Assembly: GCF_021560035.1 (NCBI RefSeq)
Contig: NZ_CP074373.1
Span: forward strand, 2,662,001-2,726,000
Length of the DNA: 64,000 nt
DNA from: Virgibacillus sp. NKC19-16
Lineage (GTDB): Bacteria; Bacillota; Bacilli; Bacillales; Amphibacillaceae
Direction of reading: 5' to 3'
Shown: positions 9,181 to 18,637 of the stretch, in pieces
How positions within the stretch are numbered: position 1 is the stretch's first letter
Layout of the letters: every line of letters starts with the position of its first letter
Notes under the pieces: model-generated
Told to the model about the DNA's origin: nothing
Database searches by the model: none
What the model saw: only the letters and a program-made list of their open reading frames with translations
Program-made: the position numbers and the translations under genes

Positions 9181-10176
9181 CTATCCCATAAAGATAAAAT
9201 AGGAAACTACAAAGTAACCGATCACCGTTAAAATGGAAGGAATACTATAGGACCATAATGACATGGAGCGATTTCGCATTAGTGCCCAAATAAGGACAGC
9301 TGACAGTACTGAGATCCCAATAGCGGTGTATATATTAGAATGAGATACATCTGTTAAGATAGCTCCGCCTTGATAAACCGCATCAGATACAGCTAAAATC
9401 ACCATATTAAACATATTACTTCCTAAAATAGATCCAACTGCTAAATTCGCATTTTTTAAACGAAATGCTGCGAACACAGAAACTGCTTCCGGCAGCGACG
9501 TTGTTGCTGCTATCAGAATACTTCCAACAAAACTCGATCCAAGCCCTGTTATGACCGCAATACGATCACCAGTGATAGAAAGCACACTTCCAACTATCAT
9601 GATAACGACAGCAGCGATTATAAAACCTATCACAGCCCGTTTTACAGAAATTGACTTTTTCTCGGTCCCTTCCTGCTGCTTGTCCGCCTTATTCGCATCC
9701 TCATCTCCCTCTGGTGAAGGCATCTTGCTGATGACAATCATCCCGACTATGTAAACAATCAGAATCATAAGGGAATCCACACCTATTCCAATGATGGTGT
9801 AATCAATTTTAAGAATAAGCGCCAAGGTAACCATCAGCATTAAAAATAGCCCCAGGATAGCCGAATAGAGATGATTTCTGCTTACAAGATGATATAACTG
9901 TTTTCTCCTAAAAAACAGGTCAAAACCAGCAAGGATCAATAAATTAAATAAATTGGAACCAAGCATATTACCAATTGCGATATCAATATTATCTATTACC
10001 ACCGCTGAGAAACTTGTGGTAACCTCCGGCAGTGACGTCGCCCCCGCCAGTAAAATTGTACCAACAAGCATACCGCCCATAGCGGTCTTCTCACTAATCA
10101 CATCAGCATATTTCGATAATTTCATTGCAGTATAAACGGTAACTCCAGCTGCTAAGATAAAAATGACAAATACCAA
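9181..10176 (-). CDS. sodium/calcium exchanger family protein (CaCA)
   Basis: A 331-aa membrane antiporter made of two homologous halves of about five membrane segments each. The alpha repeats are clear: GATSLPEVTTSF with GNMLGSNLFN in the first half and ATTSLPEAVSVFAA with GSILGSNMFN in the second. They are separated by an acidic cytoplasmic loop around EGDEDANKADKQ. Such proteins exchange Ca2+ or other cations for Na+/H+. The start is TTG, 9 nt after AGGAG. The exact ion is not decidable from sequence. It stands alone between two copies of the dispersed repeat. Confidence 0.88.
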   Translation of the reverse strand: MVFVIFILAAGVTVYTAMKLSKYADVISEKTAMGGMLVGTILLAGATSLPEVTTSFSAVVIDNIDIAIGNMLGSNLFNLLILAGFDLFFRRKQLYHLVSRNHLYSAILGLFLMLMVTLALILKIDYTIIGIGVDSLMILIVYIVGMIVISKMPSPEGDEDANKADKQQEGTEKKSISVKRAVIGFIIAAVVIMIVGSVLSITGDRIAVITGLGSSFVGSILIAATTSLPEAVSVFAAFRLKNANLAVGSILGSNMFNMVILAVSDAVYQGGAILTDVSHSNIYTAIGISVLSAVLIWALMRNRSMSLWSYSIPSILTVIGYFVVSYFIFMG

Positions 10177-10258
10177 AAATAACCACTCCTATTCCTATAC
10201 CTCTATCATAATATACCCAATTAGCCATTTCTTAAAAGAAAAAAATAATGGAATAGCT

Positions 10259-10290
10259 AACAGTACTGTCACGCCCCGGAATTTGTCGAA
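10259..10290 (-). repeat. dispersed intergenic repeat, copy c (short, truncated core)
   Basis: In minus orientation TTCGACAAATTCCGGGGCG is followed by TGACAGTACTGTT; the GGC of the usual ACAGGCACTG is reduced. It lies upstream of the exchanger gene and points towards it. Confidence 0.85.
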
Positions 10291-10417
10291 TAACAACACA
10301 AGCTTGTCAACCAGAAATTTAACAAGAAAAAACCACCCTATTGGATGGTAAACAAGCTTAACTATTATAAATAATCTTTTGGACTGAACCCTGTTATTTC
10401 TTCATCAAATACCAAAC

Positions 10418-11098
10418 TCACCCCTTCGAAATAACCTCTACCTTATCATCCTTACCAACAACAATCTTATCCGCCATTCCAATAAACAAACCCGATTCCA
10501 CGACACCGACAAGCGATTTCAATTCCTTATGTAATTTTACAGGATCAGAAATTTTATCAAAAGGGCAATCTAAAATATAATTTCCGTTATCAGAGACAAA
10601 TACTTCCCCATCTTTTTGCCTTAATTTAGGTACACAGCCTAATGTTGAAATGTTGTTTGCCGTCACTTCCCAGCCAAATGGAATGACCTCAACTGGCAAA
10701 GGGAATGCGCCTAACTGAGCTACCCTTTTTGAACTATCGACAATTATGATGAACGATTTAGCCGCTGAGGCAACAATCTTTTCTCTCAGTAGCGCTCCGC
10801 CGCCTCCCTTGATAAGATGTAAATTTTCATCAACTTCATCCGCTCCGTCAATGGTGACATCAAGCTGTTTTGTTTCAGAGAAATCCGTTAAAGGAACACC
10901 GAATTCCTTTGCCCATTGCGCTGTTGTTTCTGATGTTGGCACACCGGCTACATCCAATCCTTGCTCAACATATTCACCAAGTTTCTTAATCATCCAGTAT
11001 ACCGTGGATCCTGACCCTAGGCCCACCTTCATCCCATCTTCTATGTATTTTACTGCTTCTTCTCCAACTAATTTTTTAGCGTTATCCATTTCACTCAT
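10418..11098 (-). CDS. rpiA: ribose-5-phosphate isomerase A
   Basis: A 226-aa RpiA that interconverts ribose 5-phosphate and ribulose 5-phosphate. The motifs LGSGSTVYWMI (phosphate binding), DGADEVD (catalytic acid) and KGGGGALLREKI (catalytic lysine) are intact. ATG at 11098 (MSEMDNAKK) follows AAAGGAGG by 9 nt and is preferred over an ATG nine bases upstream that overlaps the ribosome site. It is monocistronic. Confidence 0.95.
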   Translation of the reverse strand: MSEMDNAKKLVGEEAVKYIEDGMKVGLGSGSTVYWMIKKLGEYVEQGLDVAGVPTSETTAQWAKEFGVPLTDFSETKQLDVTIDGADEVDENLHLIKGGGGALLREKIVASAAKSFIIIVDSSKRVAQLGAFPLPVEVIPFGWEVTANNISTLGCVPKLRQKDGEVFVSDNGNYILDCPFDKISDPVKLHKELKSLVGVVESGLFIGMADKIVVGKDDKVEVISKG

Positions 11099-11139
11099 TA
11101 CGTACATCCTCCTTTGAAAATCCTCCTATTCATTATACC

Positions 11140-11994
11140 TTATCCATTAATAGATCTCCATGTTCTAACCAATCCATCAACAATCGGATTTATAGCGGAA
11201 TCATCGGTGTCATAACGCGTGTGTGATAACGGATTCCAACTTGTAAATAAACCTCCGACATTCACCTGCAAGTCTTTTGTAACAGCCATATTGTAAGCTT
11301 GATTCAGTCCTTTTAGCGGAAAAGCAAGCACATCATCTTTATCATAAAAATTAACCCATTCCCCTTGGATAAACGGATAATATTCCCGGATCGCCCGAGA
11401 GGGAACTGTAATCGGTGAGCCAAAATCAATATACCTTAATGACCAGAGCGCCATTGGATTGCCCATCGTATAAAATAAGGCCAATGTTTCGGATTGCTCA
11501 ATTGGTGAATTGCTTATACACTTTCTTGTCTCCATTCCCACATTCTCACGAGCAAATTGTAAATCATAAAAATAATTGCTTGCAACAATCGATCCGAGAC
11601 TATGGCTGATCACACATAACGGGGCATCCGGTCCAGCCTTATCTCTCAATTTTTGAATGGATGCAGCTACAAGGGAATGGACCTTATCATAATTTTGATT
11701 CCCTAATGTTGTCGGCTGATAGGCAATAGCATCCGCAAGAAACTCAATCACAAACCGACGCAATCGTTTGTAATTCAGATCCGCACTATCTTGCAATCTA
11801 TTCCATAGTTCGGCCTGTTCTGGCTCAAATACGGAAGACCAAAAAACAGAATCAAACACCAATTCCTGCTCGGGATCTTTAATGGAAAGTTTTTTCGCAA
11901 ATTTTCGAGAAACACGTGTAATTATTTCATCCGCAAAATCTTCATCCGGCGTACCAGCACCGTGAATAACAGCAACCGCAATTTTCTGTGTCAT
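11140..11994 (-). CDS. alpha/beta-hydrolase-like protein of unknown substrate
   Basis: A 284-aa soluble protein. The N-terminal strand KIAVAVIHGAG contains the oxyanion-hole-like HG, and CVISHSLGSIVASNYFYD carries the nucleophile elbow GxSxG variant S-H-S-L-G, which points to a serine hydrolase fold. A C-terminal DDSAINPIV block and D-H pairs could complete the triad. No signal peptide was seen. ATG at 11994 follows AGAGGAGA at 10 nt; a longer in-frame reading (to 12129) crosses a repeat and is unlikely. The substrate is not recognisable. Confidence 0.75.
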   Translation of the reverse strand: MTQKIAVAVIHGAGTPDEDFADEIITRVSRKFAKKLSIKDPEQELVFDSVFWSSVFEPEQAELWNRLQDSADLNYKRLRRFVIEFLADAIAYQPTTLGNQNYDKVHSLVAASIQKLRDKAGPDAPLCVISHSLGSIVASNYFYDLQFARENVGMETRKCISNSPIEQSETLALFYTMGNPMALWSLRYIDFGSPITVPSRAIREYYPFIQGEWVNFYDKDDVLAFPLKGLNQAYNMAVTKDLQVNVGGLFTSWNPLSHTRYDTDDSAINPIVDGLVRTWRSING

Positions 11995-12090
11995 CCTGTT
12001 CACTCTCCTCTGAGGGAATTGCCTTATATCCATACTACTTGAAACAATAAAAACTTTTAAGATGAAAATTACCCATCCTCCCCCAAAACA

Positions 12091-12136
12091 TTCGACAAAT
12101 ATTGACAAAAAGCGGGGCGTGACAGGCACTGTTCAG
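12091..12136 (+). repeat. dispersed intergenic repeat, copy d (long form)
   Basis: TTCGACAAATATTGACAAAA is followed by AGCGGGGCGTGACAGGCA and CTGTTCAG. It is oriented opposite to both neighbouring genes, which are on the minus strand. Confidence 0.88.
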
Positions 12137-12146
12137 TCCCGTAGGC

Positions 12147-12182
12147 AAAAAAAAGAAGACCCACCGCGGCGAGTCCTCTTCA
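12147..12182 (-). terminator. Rho-independent terminator of the opp operon
   Basis: The minus-strand hairpin GAAGAGGACTC / GGGTCTTC, with mismatches, is followed by TTTTTTTT, right after the oppA-type gene. Confidence 0.75.
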
Positions 12183-12190
12183 TCTTGCAA

Positions 12191-14029
12191 TTATTGGGCT
12201 ACTTCTGGTTCTTCTGCTGTTACACCAAGTTCATTTCTATAAACATTAGCGCTCTCTTCAATTGACCAGTTTTCAACACGGTTATTAACAGGTACTAATT
12301 CCGCACGATACACAGTTGGGAATACAGGGATCTCTTCAACCATGAGTTCTTGCCACTCACTATAAACTTCTTTACGATATTCAAGATCCATTGCTTCCGG
12401 AGAGGCTCCCTCAACTAGTAATTCATTATTCTCTTCACTTGCATAGCGTGAATAGTTAAATGCTGCATTAGATCCATATAAACCAGCAGGATCTACATCA
12501 CTGCCTACCTGCCAAGCACCTTGATATATATCAATATCAGGGTCATCTGCTTCCACTCTATCGTAGAAAGAGTTCATTTCAATCAAACGACCGTCTAAAA
12601 GCTCAACCTTCAACCCAACTTGCTCCCATGCTTGAATATAATAGTTTGCAATTGGCTCAGCTGTGTCTCCACCCGACATGGATGCAAAATTAATTACTAA
12701 TTCTTCCCCATCAGGAGTTTCACGGAACCCATCATCATTTACATCTTCATATCCTGCTTCATCCAGAATTTGATTTGCTTGTTCCGGATCATAGGTCGGA
12801 GCTTCAATTGTTTCATCATGATACTCTGCGTGATATGGTGGAATAAGTGTATTCGCATTCCAACGAAGCCCATTATAGAATTGTTCACCTACTGAATTAT
12901 TGTCTACTGCATACCACATAGCTTCACGTAAATTCACATCTGACATTTTCATGCTATCATCTGGAACAACTTCACCTGCATCAGCGTCCCATTCACCTAA
13001 TTTAAATCCAATATACGTATAAGCACGACCCACACGACCGAGGAATTCAACATTAGTTAAACTCTCTTCTACATCTGGGTATTGATCTGCCGGAAAGCTA
13101 TCAACCATATCGACTTCCCCTGTTTCCAGAGATTGAACAACCGTTTCCGGGCTGACTATTTGCAAGGTAACACCGTCTAGATTCGGTTCCCCACGCCAGT
13201 AGTCCTCATTTGCTGTATAGGTTACAGATTCACCTGGAACGATGGACTCCACTTTAAATGGTCCCATACCGATTGGATTTTCACGAACTTCTGGTGACTC
13301 AGCCATTTCTGCTACCGGAACATCCTCAAACACATGTTTCGGCGTGGCATAAGACCAAATTCCACCTGCCAGTAGTGATGGGCCTGCTTCTAAAAATGTA
13401 ATTTCAAGTGTTTTTTCATCAATTATTTCAATACCGGAAATCGAATCTTCCTCCCCATCATGATAAGCTTCCATACCCTCTATATTCATAAAACTTGCAT
13501 CATAGCGAATCCCAGTATAATCCGGGTGTCCAATAACTTCAAAGGAGTATGCCCAGTCTTCTGCTGTCACAGGCTCCCCGTCATGCCAGTTCACCTCATC
13601 TCGGATGGTAAATGTGAATACAGTACCATCATCACTCATTTCAAATGTGGCAGCACCATCATTTGTATAGTTATAGCTTTCATCAACAGTCAACAGTGAT
13701 TCATCAAACCAGTCAATAACTTCAACATCTAAAGCATCCTCATAAAAATTATAGCTCAATGTTCCTGCAAATACCGTATCCGAAACAACACCATAATTAA
13801 GCGTGCCACCGTCCATCACTTCTCCGTCAGTAACTTTCTCCGGAGAAAAATCTTCAATGGAATAGAGGTCATCATCTGACCCACCTTCCGCACCTTCTTC
13901 CTCTGTTCCTGGATCTGAACCTGAATCATCAGTCTCTTCACTGCCAGTTTCACTGTTACATGCTGCCAACACCAGTAAGAAAACAAGCATTAATGCAAAA
14001 AGTAACTTGCTTAAACCCGTCTTTCCCAT
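12191..14029 (-). CDS. peptide ABC transporter substrate-binding lipoprotein (OppA/AppA type)
   Basis: A 612-aa SBP_bac_5 family lipoprotein that would capture oligopeptides outside the membrane. The signal peptide ends in the lipobox LVLAACN with the lipidated Cys at about residue 24, followed by a very acidic spacer (residues about 25-55, rich in D, E, S and G). The family block DDGTVFTFTIRDEVNWHDG with LTAEDW-like VTAEDWAYSF is present. It is the last gene of the operon, after a 180-bp gap with a hairpin. The acidic spacer suggests a halotolerant host. Confidence 0.9.
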   Translation of the reverse strand: MGKTGLSKLLFALMLVFLLVLAACNSETGSEETDDSGSDPGTEEEGAEGGSDDDLYSIEDFSPEKVTDGEVMDGGTLNYGVVSDTVFAGTLSYNFYEDALDVEVIDWFDESLLTVDESYNYTNDGAATFEMSDDGTVFTFTIRDEVNWHDGEPVTAEDWAYSFEVIGHPDYTGIRYDASFMNIEGMEAYHDGEEDSISGIEIIDEKTLEITFLEAGPSLLAGGIWSYATPKHVFEDVPVAEMAESPEVRENPIGMGPFKVESIVPGESVTYTANEDYWRGEPNLDGVTLQIVSPETVVQSLETGEVDMVDSFPADQYPDVEESLTNVEFLGRVGRAYTYIGFKLGEWDADAGEVVPDDSMKMSDVNLREAMWYAVDNNSVGEQFYNGLRWNANTLIPPYHAEYHDETIEAPTYDPEQANQILDEAGYEDVNDDGFRETPDGEELVINFASMSGGDTAEPIANYYIQAWEQVGLKVELLDGRLIEMNSFYDRVEADDPDIDIYQGAWQVGSDVDPAGLYGSNAAFNYSRYASEENNELLVEGASPEAMDLEYRKEVYSEWQELMVEEIPVFPTVYRAELVPVNNRVENWSIEESANVYRNELGVTAEEPEVAQ

Positions 14030-14105
14030 CCCTTTAACCTCCCCTTTTTAATTGTTCATTTTCGCCGATCAGATTTTAGTTTGCCGACCGACAATATATA
14101 ATGCA

Positions 14106-14129
14106 ACATCAATACACATATATTGATGT
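14106..14129. repeat. 9-6-9 perfect inverted repeat between oppC and oppA
   Basis: ACATCAATA / TATTGATGT with a 6-nt spacer lies in the 180-bp gap before the binding-protein gene. It has no T run, so it is not a simple terminator. It could be an RNA stem protecting or processing the oppA message, or a protein-binding site. Confidence 0.6.
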
Positions 14130-14209
14130 AAGCACCCAAAATATTACCGTTTCAGGGACACTCACCTCCCCTTAATAGAATAACCACATTACTCTATGTC
14201 CAAAGTCAT

Positions 14210-15118
14210 TTAACCCCTTCTTTGTCTTGCATCAGCAGCTCTTTTTAACGCTTCGCCAACATTTCGTACAGCAAGCATCAATACGAAAATCAATATTGCT
14301 GCAGGTAACCAGATCCACCACCTGAACTCAAGCGTCTGCGGGTTTCTGGCATAACTTAAAAGTGTACCTAAGCTTGGTGTGTCTTCAGGGAAACCAAAAC
14401 CTAAAAATGATAGGCCTGATTCCAGTCCAATATTTGCTGCAAGATTCAATGTCATTGTTACAACAATTAAAGAGGTTATATTTGGCAGAACCTGTGAAAA
14501 AATGATTTTAAAATTTGAGGTTCCCAGTGTTTTGGAAGCCTGAACATAATCCAGTTCCTTTTCCTGCAATGCTTTTGATCTTATCAGTCGGGCAATCCCC
14601 ATCCACAAAAACGCAGTCATAATGAATGAAAATGTCCATATGGAATAATTTGGTACAAGTGATACAAATACAATTACAACCATTAGCATTGGCAAAATCA
14701 TGAAAAAGTCCAATATACGCATCATTACGTTGTCTGTATGTCCACCAAAATATCCGGAAATAACCCCAAACGCGACGCCGATAATTCCTGTCATTAATGT
14801 AACCAGGATACCTATAGAAAGAGAGTTTCTAGTACCAATAATGAGCTGACCGAAAACATCACGGCCACCATAGTCTGTACCTAAAATAAATTCATCGGAG
14901 GGCGGCTCGTGTATGGCAAATAAATCAACCGTTACAATCTCATCCTGATCCAGCAAGATGGAAATACCATATACAAACGTCGAAATTAAAATTAAAAATA
15001 TCAGTGATATTAAAGCCAGTTTATCTTTGACAATTTCACGCCAAAAGATACGAAGTCCGGACGGGCTTTTCGTTGAATCCTGCGTTTGATTATCCATATT
15101 ATAATTATTCATTTCCAT
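14210..15118 (-). CDS. peptide ABC transporter permease (OppC type)
   Basis: A 302-aa permease with one N-terminal membrane segment, an OppC_N-type region (IFWREIVKDKLALIS), the extracellular HEPPSDEFILGTDYGGRDVF block, and five further membrane segments. The EAA loop is visible as EKELDYVQASKTLGTSNFKI with downstream LSFLGFGFPEDTPSLG. ATG at 15118 follows GAGGTGAG by 4-5 nt and is preferred over an ATG nine bases upstream. It pairs with the OppB-type gene 27 nt before it. Confidence 0.93.
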   Translation of the reverse strand: MEMNNYNMDNQTQDSTKSPSGLRIFWREIVKDKLALISLIFLILISTFVYGISILLDQDEIVTVDLFAIHEPPSDEFILGTDYGGRDVFGQLIIGTRNSLSIGILVTLMTGIIGVAFGVISGYFGGHTDNVMMRILDFFMILPMLMVVIVFVSLVPNYSIWTFSFIMTAFLWMGIARLIRSKALQEKELDYVQASKTLGTSNFKIIFSQVLPNITSLIVVTMTLNLAANIGLESGLSFLGFGFPEDTPSLGTLLSYARNPQTLEFRWWIWLPAAILIFVLMLAVRNVGEALKRAADARQRRG

Positions 15119-15145
15119 TTTTCTCACCTCAGTATCTACAATTTC

Positions 15146-16108
15146 TTATTTAATACGGATACGCGGGTCAACAAGACTTAAAATAATGTCAGAAAGTAAA
15201 GCCCCTAAGATTGATGCAATTCCGAACAACAGAACGACAGCGGTCACAACACTGTAATCACGTAACGTAATTGATTCAAGGAAAAGTTGTCCCATCCCTG
15301 GGTAACTAAAGATCTGTTCAATAAAAATAGTCCCTCCGATTAGAGTCGTAATTTCAAAGCCGAAAAATGCTGCTATTGGCAGTAACGAGTTTCTTAGAAT
15401 ATGTTTGTTGTATACTCTGGATTCAGAAGCCCCTTTTGCTCGCGCTGTAATAATAAAGTCTTTTTGTTTTGTATCTATAATTTCACTTCTTAAATACTGA
15501 ACTGTATTTACCGTGGCAATCAGCGCCATGGATATCCCAGGTAATATTAAATGATATAATTTGCTCAAGAAGTAATCGAATGATCCAGGTTCAAGCCCGG
15601 GAGCTACACTTCCACTGGTAGGGAACCAACCAAGCATAAAGCCAAAGACCCAAAGCATAATAAGGGCAAAAATAAATAATGGTATTGCAAACCCTAAATA
15701 GGTGTATCCTGTAATACCTTGGTCAAGTAATGAATCATTATAGCGTCCACTCGTAATCCCAAGTGGAATGGCAATAATATAGGTGAAGATTAATGTCACT
15801 AAAGAAAGCCAGAAGGAATTTACAATCCGTTCTCCAACGATATCTGTAACCGGCATTTTAAAGCGAAAAGACTGTCCTAAATCCCCTTGAACAGCTCCGG
15901 TTATCCAATCCGCGTATTTAATATGCCACGGATCATCCAGGCCGAGAGCTTGTCTACGTTCCTCTATCGTTTCTCTATCAACATTCGGATCAATTTGACC
16001 TGTGAGTGCATCCCCTGGCATCGCTTGTGCCATTAAAAAAACTAGAACACTGAGTACAAGGATCTGGGGCATCGTTATTAATAGTCGTCTCACAATAAAT
16101 TTCCACAT
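15146..16108 (-). CDS. peptide ABC transporter permease (OppB type)
   Basis: A 320-aa permease beginning MWKFIVRRLLITMPQI, the usual OppB start, followed by a periplasm-like loop with the GDALTGQIDPN block and a C-terminal set of membrane segments. The EAA loop is DFIITARAKGASESRVYNKH, and the C-terminus LVDPRIRIK is typical. It starts 7 nt after the oppF-type stop. Confidence 0.93.
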   Translation of the reverse strand: MWKFIVRRLLITMPQILVLSVLVFLMAQAMPGDALTGQIDPNVDRETIEERRQALGLDDPWHIKYADWITGAVQGDLGQSFRFKMPVTDIVGERIVNSFWLSLVTLIFTYIIAIPLGITSGRYNDSLLDQGITGYTYLGFAIPLFIFALIMLWVFGFMLGWFPTSGSVAPGLEPGSFDYFLSKLYHLILPGISMALIATVNTVQYLRSEIIDTKQKDFIITARAKGASESRVYNKHILRNSLLPIAAFFGFEITTLIGGTIFIEQIFSYPGMGQLFLESITLRDYSVVTAVVLLFGIASILGALLSDIILSLVDPRIRIK

Positions 16109-16115
16109 CTATTTA

Positions 16116-17048
16116 TCAACCTTTCCCCGGCAAGGCTACGAGATGTGTATTAGATACAGGTTTTAAGCCGTAAGCCAAGCCTTCGTTATCAAAATAATCG
16201 TCATAGGAATGCTCATATTCCTTCTGTACTTCTTTGCGAAATTGGAATTGTTCCGCACGTCTCCCTGGATCAATATCAGGAATCGCCGCAACGAGACGTT
16301 TCGTGTAAATATGCTGGGGATGATTAAAAATGTCCTCTTTTGTCCCCTGTTCAACATAGCGTCCTTTGTACATGATCGCTATGTCATCACACATATGTTT
16401 CACGATCCCAAGGTCATGACTAATAAATAGATACGTTAAATTTAATTCTTCTTGAATATCCTTCATAAAGTTCAACACCTGTGCCTGAACAGATACATCA
16501 AGCGCAGATACCGGTTCATCTGCGATAATCAGCTTCGGTCTTAAAGCAATTGCTCTGGCAACACCTATACGTTGACGCTGGCCACCGGAAAACTCATGTG
16601 GATATTTCAAAATACTTTCCGGACTCAAGTTCACGATATCCAGTAGTTCCTGTACACGCTTCTTCTCTTCCTGCTTGGAGAGCTTTTCAAAATTACGAAT
16701 TGGTTCTGCAATAATATCCAGGACGCGTTTTCTAGGATTCAACGAAGAATATGGATCCTGGAAAATCATTTGAACATCTTTTCGAAAATCCAATGTCTTG
16801 CTTTTTTTACTGGTTATGTCTTTCCCTTCAAATTTTACATTGCCTGAAGTAATATCATTCAAGCCAATAATCGCTCTTCCGGTTGTTGTTTTACCTGAAC
16901 CAGATTCACCAACAAGGCCATGGGTTTTCCCCTCTTCCACGGAAAAAGAAACACCATCAACGGCTTTGATATGTCCCACCGTCCGATTAAAAATTCCACC
17001 TTTAATTGGAAAATGAACCTTTAAATCTTCAACCTCAAGAAACCCCAT
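16116..17048 (-). CDS. peptide ABC transporter ATP-binding protein (OppF type)
   Basis: A 310-aa ATPase with Walker A GESGSGKTT, signature FSGGQRQRIGVARA, Walker B LIIADEPVSALD and the switch ISHD; the C-terminal oligopeptide-ABC extension begins around HPQHIYTKRL. The start at 17048 (MGFLEVEDL) follows GGAGGG by 8 nt and overlaps the preceding oppD-type gene by 14 nt. The longer in-frame ORF upstream lies inside oppD and is not used. Confidence 0.93.
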   Translation of the reverse strand: MGFLEVEDLKVHFPIKGGIFNRTVGHIKAVDGVSFSVEEGKTHGLVGESGSGKTTTGRAIIGLNDITSGNVKFEGKDITSKKSKTLDFRKDVQMIFQDPYSSLNPRKRVLDIIAEPIRNFEKLSKQEEKKRVQELLDIVNLSPESILKYPHEFSGGQRQRIGVARAIALRPKLIIADEPVSALDVSVQAQVLNFMKDIQEELNLTYLFISHDLGIVKHMCDDIAIMYKGRYVEQGTKEDIFNHPQHIYTKRLVAAIPDIDPGRRAEQFQFRKEVQKEYEHSYDDYFDNEGLAYGLKPVSNTHLVALPGKG

Positions 17049-18051
17049 GTGTCTGACCCTCCTTGCTCGCATCCGGGAAGTAAAATTGCCTGTGACATGT
17101 GCAACGTACAAAGTGACCGGGACTCACCTCATGCAGTTCAGGATTTTCTTCATGAGCGGAAGCATCCACCCACGGAATTCGAGATGCGAAACGGCAGCCT
17201 TGCCTTGGCAACTTTTGCAATGATGGTACGATTCCCTGAATCACATGAAGTTTATCTTGTCCTTCCTGTGTATTAGGTACAGAATTCAGGAGTGATCTCG
17301 TGTATGGATGGAGCGGCCTTTTGAACAATGTATGTACATCTGCCACTTCAACGATTTGCCCCGCATACATGACCGCAACTCTATCTGCCATCTCAGCAAC
17401 AACACCTAAGTCATGTGTGATTAAAATGATTCCGGCCTGCATGTCTTCTTTTAAATCCCGGATCAAATCGAGGATTTGTGCTTGAATCGTAACATCAAGA
17501 GCTGTCGTCGGCTCATCCGCTATCAAGAGTTCCGGGTTGTTTGCAATCGCAATCGCAATAACAACACGTTGCCTCATGCCACCGGAAAGTTCATGCGGGA
17601 ATTGTTCATAAACATGTTCCGGGTGTGGAATTCCAACTAAATTCAACAATTCTATAATTCTACTTTTACGCTGTTTCTGTGACATATTGGATCGATGGAG
17701 AATGAGCGTTTCCCCAATCTGCGCTCCGACCTCCATAAGCGGATTTAAGGCCGTTAGTGGATCCTGAAAAATCATGGCCATATCATCTCCGCGCAATTTA
17801 TTCAGTTTGGACGGAGATACGCTAGCAATATCTGTATCGTTAAACTTAATATTTCCTTCAATTTTCGCTCGATTATGTAGTCCCATTACCGAAAAAGCTA
17901 GGGCACTTTTTCCCGATCCAGATTCTCCAACGATTCCAAGTACTTCATTTTTATGAAGTGTTAAGGACACGTCATCAACTGCTGCATAATACTCATCTTG
18001 AATCCGAAATGATGTCTTCAGGTTTTTAATTTCCAATAGAGATTTACTCAA
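17035..18051 (-). CDS. peptide ABC transporter ATP-binding protein (OppD type)
   Basis: A 338-aa ATPase with Walker A GESGSGKSA, signature LSGGMRQRVVIAIA, Walker B LIADEPTTALD and switch ITHD. The C-terminal extension has C-rich residues (GCRFASRIPW, RCTCH) like the Fe-S-linked tail of some Opp/Dpp ATPases, although the usual four-Cys pattern is only partly present. I chose the TTG start at 18051 (MSKSLLEIKN), 6 nt after GAGGGGG; the ORF extends further upstream without a ribosome site. It is the first gene of the operon oppD-oppF-oppB-oppC-oppA. Confidence 0.9.
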   Translation of the reverse strand: MSKSLLEIKNLKTSFRIQDEYYAAVDDVSLTLHKNEVLGIVGESGSGKSALAFSVMGLHNRAKIEGNIKFNDTDIASVSPSKLNKLRGDDMAMIFQDPLTALNPLMEVGAQIGETLILHRSNMSQKQRKSRIIELLNLVGIPHPEHVYEQFPHELSGGMRQRVVIAIAIANNPELLIADEPTTALDVTIQAQILDLIRDLKEDMQAGIILITHDLGVVAEMADRVAVMYAGQIVEVADVHTLFKRPLHPYTRSLLNSVPNTQEGQDKLHVIQGIVPSLQKLPRQGCRFASRIPWVDASAHEENPELHEVSPGHFVRCTCHRQFYFPDASKEGQTHGVS

Positions 18052-18176
18052 TTTAATCCCCCTCGCAAGTATTTTTAATCTGTTAACGGGTGAATGGGGA
18101 GCTGATCTGCCTGCATTCATTGAAAGTTCTACTCGCTCGTGTATCCGTGTGCTATTTTTCCCAAACTAACTCCTAG

Positions 18177-18194
18177 TGATAATATTAATTATCA
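18177..18194. promoter_or_regulatory. 7-4-7 palindrome upstream of oppD
   Basis: TGATAAT / ATTATCA is perfectly symmetric around ATTA, 126 bp upstream of the oppD start in a 586-bp intergenic region (18052-18637). The rest of that gap is AT-rich, with a T12 tract near 18331; I see no gene in it. The half-sites resemble Fur-family sites but the spacing is wrong, so the protein is unknown. Confidence 0.5.
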
Positions 18195-18637
18195 AAGGAA
18201 CGTTCAGATAACTCATTTTAAAAAATATTAGTGATTGGTCAAAGCTGCTATTTATCCTCAATTTTCTGTTAATTTAATGTACAGTGAAACCGTTGTTCTT
18301 ACGCTCGTGTTAGTTATTCATATCTCACTCTTTTTTTTTTTATTATTTCATAGTATAAAAGTTCGCTAAATTCTAAATTTAAACCGTAATAAAACTTAAT
18401 ATATTACTGTGATTATATGTGAATATTTTCAAAAAGGCAATATGTCTCTAAAATTTTCTAGGTACTTTTTTCTAGTAATTTTCGTTTTATATCATACTTA
18501 AGTCATTTAAGGAGTCCTCAATTATGAATGCGCTTCCATATATATGCTAACATATTGCCTATTGATATGCTATATGAAATAATGAAATATATAAATCCAA
18601 CTATTTTTCTCAGGAATAAAAAGGAGGAAATTTGCAA

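Noticed and set aside
18177-18194. Fur box
   Set aside because: Half-sites fit but the 4-nt spacing does not match the 7-1-7 Fur arrangement, and peptide transport is not an obvious Fur target.
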